In this document: positions 42,122 through 45,828 of the stretch, in pieces
Numbering within the stretch: position 1 is the stretch's first letter
Layout of the letters: each line of letters starts with the position of its first letter
Origin: Treponema sp.
GTDB lineage: Bacteria > Spirochaetota > Spirochaetia > Treponematales > Breznakiellaceae
Assembly: GCA_009781635.1 (NCBI GenBank)
Contig: WQXU01000021.1
Coordinates: 1 to 45,828 of the forward strand
Direction of reading: 5' to 3'
DNA length: 45,828 nucleotides
Position numbers and translations under genes: made by a program
The notes under the pieces: model-generated
Databases searched by the model: none
Seen by the model: the letters and a program-made list of their open reading frames with translations, nothing else
What the model was told of the DNA's origin: nothing

Positions 42122-44683
42122 ATGTTAACTCTTGTAAATGATAAGTGCATTCCTGCCGATTTGCCGGAAATTCATATCTCCAGAACAGAATTAATGAAAA
42201 AACTCAAAATAGCGGCTCTGGGTCTTTATATATATATCGGGGCTCCGGCAGGTTCCGGAAAAACGGTAACCGCGCTTCTTTGGAATTCTATCTGCGGGCG
42301 GAAACCGCTTTGGATTAGCCTTGATGCCTATGATAATGCGCCTTCTGTGTTCTACAGGCAATTATCTGCGGTTCTGTGTTCTACGCAGCCCAAAAATAAA
42401 AACATGCTTTCTATTCTGGAAGATACCGCTTTTTCATCATCGCCTGTTGAAAATACAATCAGGATAATTGCGGAAATGCAGTTAGATGATAAAAATTTAT
42501 ACACATTAACCCTGGACGATCTTCATCTGATAAGCAATATGGATATACTTAATTCTCTTCCTGCGGTGCTAAAGAGGCTTCCCCGGTCTTTTATTGTATT
42601 ATTTTTATCGCGTAACGCGCCGCCTGAATCTTTTTTTAATACAAAGACAGGAATATTAAAACAGGAAAATAGCGTTATAAACATGGAACACCTGCGCTTT
42701 TCGGAAAAAGAATTAAAATCCTATTTTTTAAAACTTGGCCGTGTTATTACAGAGGAAGAGACAGCTCTTGTTCTGATGGTAACAGAGGGGCTTGCTATCG
42801 GCATTAACGCTATCGCAAAAAGCAAAAAAATAGAAAGCGGCAATACCGAATATGAATTTGCAAATTATATACGCGAACATCTGTGGGAAAGCTGGGACAG
42901 TGATTTACGCGATTTTATGTTAAAGACTTCGATTGTTAGTGAAATAAACGAAAAACTTGCAGTTACTTTAACAGGACTAAAAAATGCAGAGAAAACATTA
43001 CAGAACCTCTGCGCCGCAAATATTTTTATAAGTCATGTTGGAAAAGATATGTACCGTTATCATCATCTGTTTCTTGCATTCCTGCGTGATATGGCAAAAG
43101 AGAGTAAGATTAATCTTGCCGGTTTAAATAAAGCGGCGGCAAAATATTACCTTGATGCGAGACAGTACCTTCTTGCCAGGCATTATGCTGTGCAAAGCGG
43201 AAATGATAATATGATTTTCAAGGTTATACATCAGTTTAATCAATATACAAACCCTGCGTTTGACGAGTATGAGGCATTTTCCAGATTGTTCAACCGGAGC
43301 ATCCTGGATAAAGGAATCTGCGACAGTCATCCTTATCTTTATACATCTATGATGGAAGCGGCATGGATTTCCGGTGACAGAGAAGCAGTAGAACTTTACT
43401 GGGACAAGCTCAGGCACTACCTTCCCGTAATTGCCGTGAAATATCCAAAAATTCTGGAAACGGTAATTTTAGAACTTGCCGCAGATTATCGTAAACCTTT
43501 TCCCCAGCTTGTGGATGAATTCAACAATATGCCGCCCATCCCCCGCCTTGACAAACATTATCAGGTTTCTACCTTTTCTCTTCAATTGCCTTTTATCCAC
43601 CGCAGCCTGAGGGATTTCTCTGATTTATCCGAATATGCAGACAAGGGCATGATGGAAAAACTTGATAAAAGTTTTGGGCTGTTGTTAAAAGATATGTATA
43701 AAACGATAATGTCAAGTTTTTTTTCCGCTATCCTTCTGGAAAGAAACAAGATTGAGGAAGCCTTAAAGCTTGCCATTCAGGCTAATGAAGAAGCGGCAAA
43801 AGTAAAAAACCCGGAAGCGATTTTTACAGCTTACAACCATCTTTCTGCCGTATATTTTGCAATGGGAAACGAAGTTTTACTGAGAGAAACGCTGGCAAAA
43901 ACAGAAAATTATATAGCGCAGTCAGGCGCAAGATTTTTGGATCGTAATTTTCTTGCATGGAAAACAAAAATAAAACTGATGGATGCGGATAAACATGCGG
44001 CCGAGGAATGGCTGGATAATTATTTTGTCAATGATGATGATGACAGCAAGCAAAGTTCAACTGTTCCCCTGTATAAAATCTTTCAGTGTTTTACTACTGT
44101 CCGCGCTTTAATTATTTTAAACAGGGGCTCAAGGGCAATGGCTCTTATTAACAGGATTATTCAATTTGCCCGCGACTATCGCCGTCCCATGGATTTAGCC
44201 GAAGCGCTTACATTAAAGGCCTGCATGGAGTGGGCGTCCGGCCGCCGCGCCGAAGCTGCCGGCATTCTGGAAGAAGCGCTGCTCCCGATGCAGGAAAAAC
44301 GTTTTATCCGCATAATTGCCGATGAAGGCGCGGCAGTTGTTCCAATACTTAAACGCATCGCTTCTTCATTGGGTGAAAGTCCGGCTGCTCTTGACAGAAC
44401 TTATATAACAGAAGTAATTTTAGCGGCCAGCGAAGTTGCAAACCGGTGCTGCGGCATTTTGGCTTTTTTCAAAAAAAGCGGCAAGCCTGTAAAGCTTTCC
44501 AAACAGCAGACAAAAATGCTTGAACTTTTGGCAAAAGGATATAAAAATGCGGAAATCGCCAAAATGACAAATGTTTCCGTCGCAACTGTAAAGTGGCACT
44601 TAATGCATGCCTACGAGAAACTGGATGTTAATAATTCAATAGACGCTCTTTTAAAAGCAAAGTCGCTTGGCTTGCTGAAATGA
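42122..44683 (+). CDS. LuxR-family transcriptional regulator, MalT/LAL type
   Basis: This 853-residue protein has the layout of large ATP-binding LuxR regulators. A STAND-type P-loop is at 40-48 (GAPAGSGKT), a Walker B-like LYTLTLDDLHLI lies near 131-142, and winged-helix and arm regions follow. TPR-like helices occupy about 390-770, and a C-terminal LuxR HTH about 790-853 (LSKQQTKMLELLAKGYKNAE, IAKMTNVSVATVKWHLMHAY). In this family ligand and ATP drive oligomerisation and activation of specific promoters. The ligand is unknown; the neighbouring kinase is a possible functional partner, but the protein has no receiver domain. A palindrome upstream suggests autoregulation. Confidence 0.9.
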   Translation: MLTLVNDKCIPADLPEIHISRTELMKKLKIAALGLYIYIGAPAGSGKTVTALLWNSICGRKPLWISLDAYDNAPSVFYRQLSAVLCSTQPKNKNMLSILEDTAFSSSPVENTIRIIAEMQLDDKNLYTLTLDDLHLISNMDILNSLPAVLKRLPRSFIVLFLSRNAPPESFFNTKTGILKQENSVINMEHLRFSEKELKSYFLKLGRVITEEETALVLMVTEGLAIGINAIAKSKKIESGNTEYEFANYIREHLWESWDSDLRDFMLKTSIVSEINEKLAVTLTGLKNAEKTLQNLCAANIFISHVGKDMYRYHHLFLAFLRDMAKESKINLAGLNKAAAKYYLDARQYLLARHYAVQSGNDNMIFKVIHQFNQYTNPAFDEYEAFSRLFNRSILDKGICDSHPYLYTSMMEAAWISGDREAVELYWDKLRHYLPVIAVKYPKILETVILELAADYRKPFPQLVDEFNNMPPIPRLDKHYQVSTFSLQLPFIHRSLRDFSDLSEYADKGMMEKLDKSFGLLLKDMYKTIMSSFFSAILLERNKIEEALKLAIQANEEAAKVKNPEAIFTAYNHLSAVYFAMGNEVLLRETLAKTENYIAQSGARFLDRNFLAWKTKIKLMDADKHAAEEWLDNYFVNDDDDSKQSSTVPLYKIFQCFTTVRALIILNRGSRAMALINRIIQFARDYRRPMDLAEALTLKACMEWASGRRAEAAGILEEALLPMQEKRFIRIIADEGAAVVPILKRIASSLGESPAALDRTYITEVILAASEVANRCCGILAFFKKSGKPVKLSKQQTKMLELLAKGYKNAEIAKMTNVSVATVKWHLMHAYEKLDVNNSIDALLKAKSLGLLK

Positions 44684-44758
44684 TACCATCAAAATAATAA
44701 AAGAATTTATCTGTTTTTCAAATGAACGGTAAGCGTAATGCGGGTTTTTGAATGATGT

Positions 44759-45583
44759 TCATTTACCTTTAGGCAATAATAATCTATTATCTGCTTCAAG
44801 TAAAACTTTTAGCTGTTGTCTTGCCATTTCATTAAGTCTAACAAGCCGTTCCTGTTGTGGTACTTTATCATTTATTAAGATTGAGTTGTAACTTTCCATA
44901 TTCGCAAGTACAAGTAATTGATGTACTGTTGAAAAATCTCTGATATTGCCTTTTTTATCTGTATTTTTTTCACGCCATTCTTTTGCGGTTTTGCCAAATA
45001 GAGCAACATTTAATAAATCCGCTTCATCAGCATATATAAAAGATTTTTGTTTTTTAGTAAGGGTTGGAACAATCAAATTTTCTTTGATAGCATCCGTGTG
45101 TATATGATAATTGACTTTCGCAAGTTCCCGTTTTGCCGACCATTGTAATTGTGCCTGTTCTTGTTCCTTTAACCGTTGAAATTCAATAATCATGTACATT
45201 TCAAATTCCACAGAAAGCCAGCTTGCGAATTTGAAAGCAACATCCTTATGTGCAAGTGTATCGGCATATCGGCCCATACCGCCTGAAGTTATACCTATTG
45301 CGTTAACAGTCTCGCACCACCTCTTTGGGGTCATAACAAAACCGTTTCGGCCTGCGTCCTTTTCAACTCTCTCAAATTCGAGGGAGTTGAATTTTTCATT
45401 ATGTAAACGTTCCCAAATTCCAAGGAATTCAATTGTGTGTCTGTTTCTTAACCAGTCGTTTATTACATCGCTTGGATACTCATTTTCCCGAAAGCGGGCA
45501 ATATCACTTATGGAAATGTAATCGTTTTCGTTAAGACGTTTGTGCTTTATAGAAATTCCCTTGACTTCAAACTTCACACTCAT
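44759..45583 (-). CDS. KilA-N domain protein
   Basis: This 274-residue protein carries an N-terminal KilA-N domain (about 10-150): ENDYISISDIARFRENEYPS, VINDWLRNRHTIEFLGIWE, RWCETVNAIGITSGGMGRYA and DVAFKFASWLSVEFEMYMI. A polar, mostly helical C-terminal part follows. KilA-N is a DNA-binding domain common in phages, large DNA viruses and bacterial accessory regions; here it stands alone with no phage genes next to it in the window. The start at 45583 lacks a strong Shine-Dalgarno. It is convergent with the MalT-like gene and divergent from the terminal lipoprotein. Function is unknown. Confidence 0.85.
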   Translation of the reverse strand: MSVKFEVKGISIKHKRLNENDYISISDIARFRENEYPSDVINDWLRNRHTIEFLGIWERLHNEKFNSLEFERVEKDAGRNGFVMTPKRWCETVNAIGITSGGMGRYADTLAHKDVAFKFASWLSVEFEMYMIIEFQRLKEQEQAQLQWSAKRELAKVNYHIHTDAIKENLIVPTLTKKQKSFIYADEADLLNVALFGKTAKEWREKNTDKKGNIRDFSTVHQLLVLANMESYNSILINDKVPQQERLVRLNEMARQQLKVLLEADNRLLLPKGK

Positions 45584-45713
45584 ATTTCATTTTAATAAAG
45601 TACTTGTTTTTTGTATAGTCGCTTGGACTGCTGGCATTAAATCAAACCCTGAAATGATACAGCATACCGAAATGAATGTTTCGATATAAGGCAAAAAAAA
45701 TAAATAAAAACCC

Positions 45714-45724
45714 TATACCGTATA
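45714..45724. promoter_or_regulatory. Palindromic site upstream of the terminal lipoprotein gene
   Basis: TATACCGTATA as at 42067-42077, extended here to CTATACCGTATAG. Both sites also have an A5CC block on one side (reverse orientation at the first site). Confidence 0.5.
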
Positions 45725-45725
45725 G

Positions 45726-45754
45726 TTGTAAAACATTGCAAGCGGGTTAATAAT
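45726..45754 (+). promoter_or_regulatory. Weak promoter of the terminal lipoprotein gene
   Basis: TTGTAA (45726-45731), a 17-bp spacer and AATAAT (45749-45754), ending 6 nt before the ATG. The palindrome touches the -35, as expected for an activator site. Confidence 0.35.
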
Positions 45755-45760
45755 ATACAC

Positions 45761-45828
45761 ATGAAAAGGATAGTAATATTTTTGTTATTGTGTCCGCTGC
45801 TGCTTGCAGCCTGCGAGCTATTCGACGG
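45761..45828 (+). CDS. Lipoprotein, N-terminal part, cut by window edge
   Basis: Only 22 codons are present: a basic n-region (MKRIVIF), a leucine-rich core and the lipobox LLAAC with Cys at residue 18, then ELFD. This is a textbook lipoprotein signal peptide. Nothing more can be said of its function. There is no ribosome site, and the upstream palindrome is shared with the MalT-like regulator gene. Confidence 0.7.
   Translation, partial: MKRIVIFLLLCPLLLAACELFD

Noticed and set aside
45660-45690. Short inverted repeat CGAAA/TTTCG between KilA-N and the terminal lipoprotein
   Set aside because: Only five bases per arm around a loose loop; too weak to call as an operator.
1-45828. TGA read as Trp throughout (alternative genetic code)
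   Set aside because: Several genes (gatA, the DAHP synthase gene, the MalT-like regulator gene) end normally at TGA, and TGG is used for Trp in all frames.

Overview
The window looks like a chromosomal segment of a spirochaete, most likely a Treponema-like, gut-type anaerobe. This is inferred from gene content, not from a database search: a gatCAB operon beside a bacterial-type aspS, a type III glutamine synthetase close to a type I enzyme, many Cys-anchored lipoproteins, a protein built from Listeria-Bacteroides (InlB B-type) repeats ending in a formylglycine-generating-enzyme-like domain, a BspA-like leucine-rich protein, and cytoplasmic GH2 and GH3 glycosidases. Coding density is high and intergenic gaps are AT-rich. 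No tRNA, rRNA or CRISPR array was recognised.

Layout. 1-1140: N-terminal part of a minus-strand type ISP-like restriction-modification helicase, cut by the window edge. 1141-1623: the longest gene-poor stretch, holding an inverted repeat and what looks like a decayed helicase remnant. 1624-8202: translation core (gatC-gatA-gatB, then aspS), with a HerA/YjgR-type ATPase read the other way between them. 8416-13122: a metallophosphatase lipoprotein with an in-frame TGA near its C-terminus, type III glutamine synthetase, and a small outer-membrane-like protein. 13132-19322: seven minus-strand genes. In transcription order these are yjbQ-like, glycerophosphodiesterase, type I glutamine synthetase, outer-membrane-like protein, LytTR regulator, DUF3021-like membrane protein, and a flavodoxin/membrane fusion.

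19534-29877: a surface/envelope region. It holds a 12-module repeat lipoprotein with a SUMF domain, a DUF3592-like membrane protein, two lipoproteins sharing a domain I do not recognise, a small secreted protein, a zinc-ribbon/LRR protein without signal peptide, and a small membrane protein. 29998-36826: beta-glucuronidase and a large GH3 enzyme flank htpG. 36908-39210: DAHP synthase and prephenate dehydrogenase (tyrosine branch), then a small protein of unknown function. 39399-45828: a membrane hybrid histidine kinase, a MalT-like LuxR regulator, a KilA-N protein and the first codons of a lipoprotein.

The most interesting observations are regulatory. (a) Two 12-bp direct repeats exactly 21 bp apart precede the flavodoxin/membrane gene just downstream of the LytTR/DUF3021 pair, so this may be a self-contained sensory circuit. 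(b) An 11-bp palindrome lies upstream of both the MalT-like regulator and the terminal lipoprotein. (c) Several genes (GH2, GH3, hybrid kinase, MalT-like regulator, probably the terminal lipoprotein) have no Shine-Dalgarno and a promoter -10 box only 5-8 nt from the start codon, as expected for leaderless mRNAs. (d) A 34-bp promoter block is repeated before two neighbouring envelope genes. Odd proteins include a GatA whose cis-serine loop is altered and the metallophosphatase with an internal TGA.
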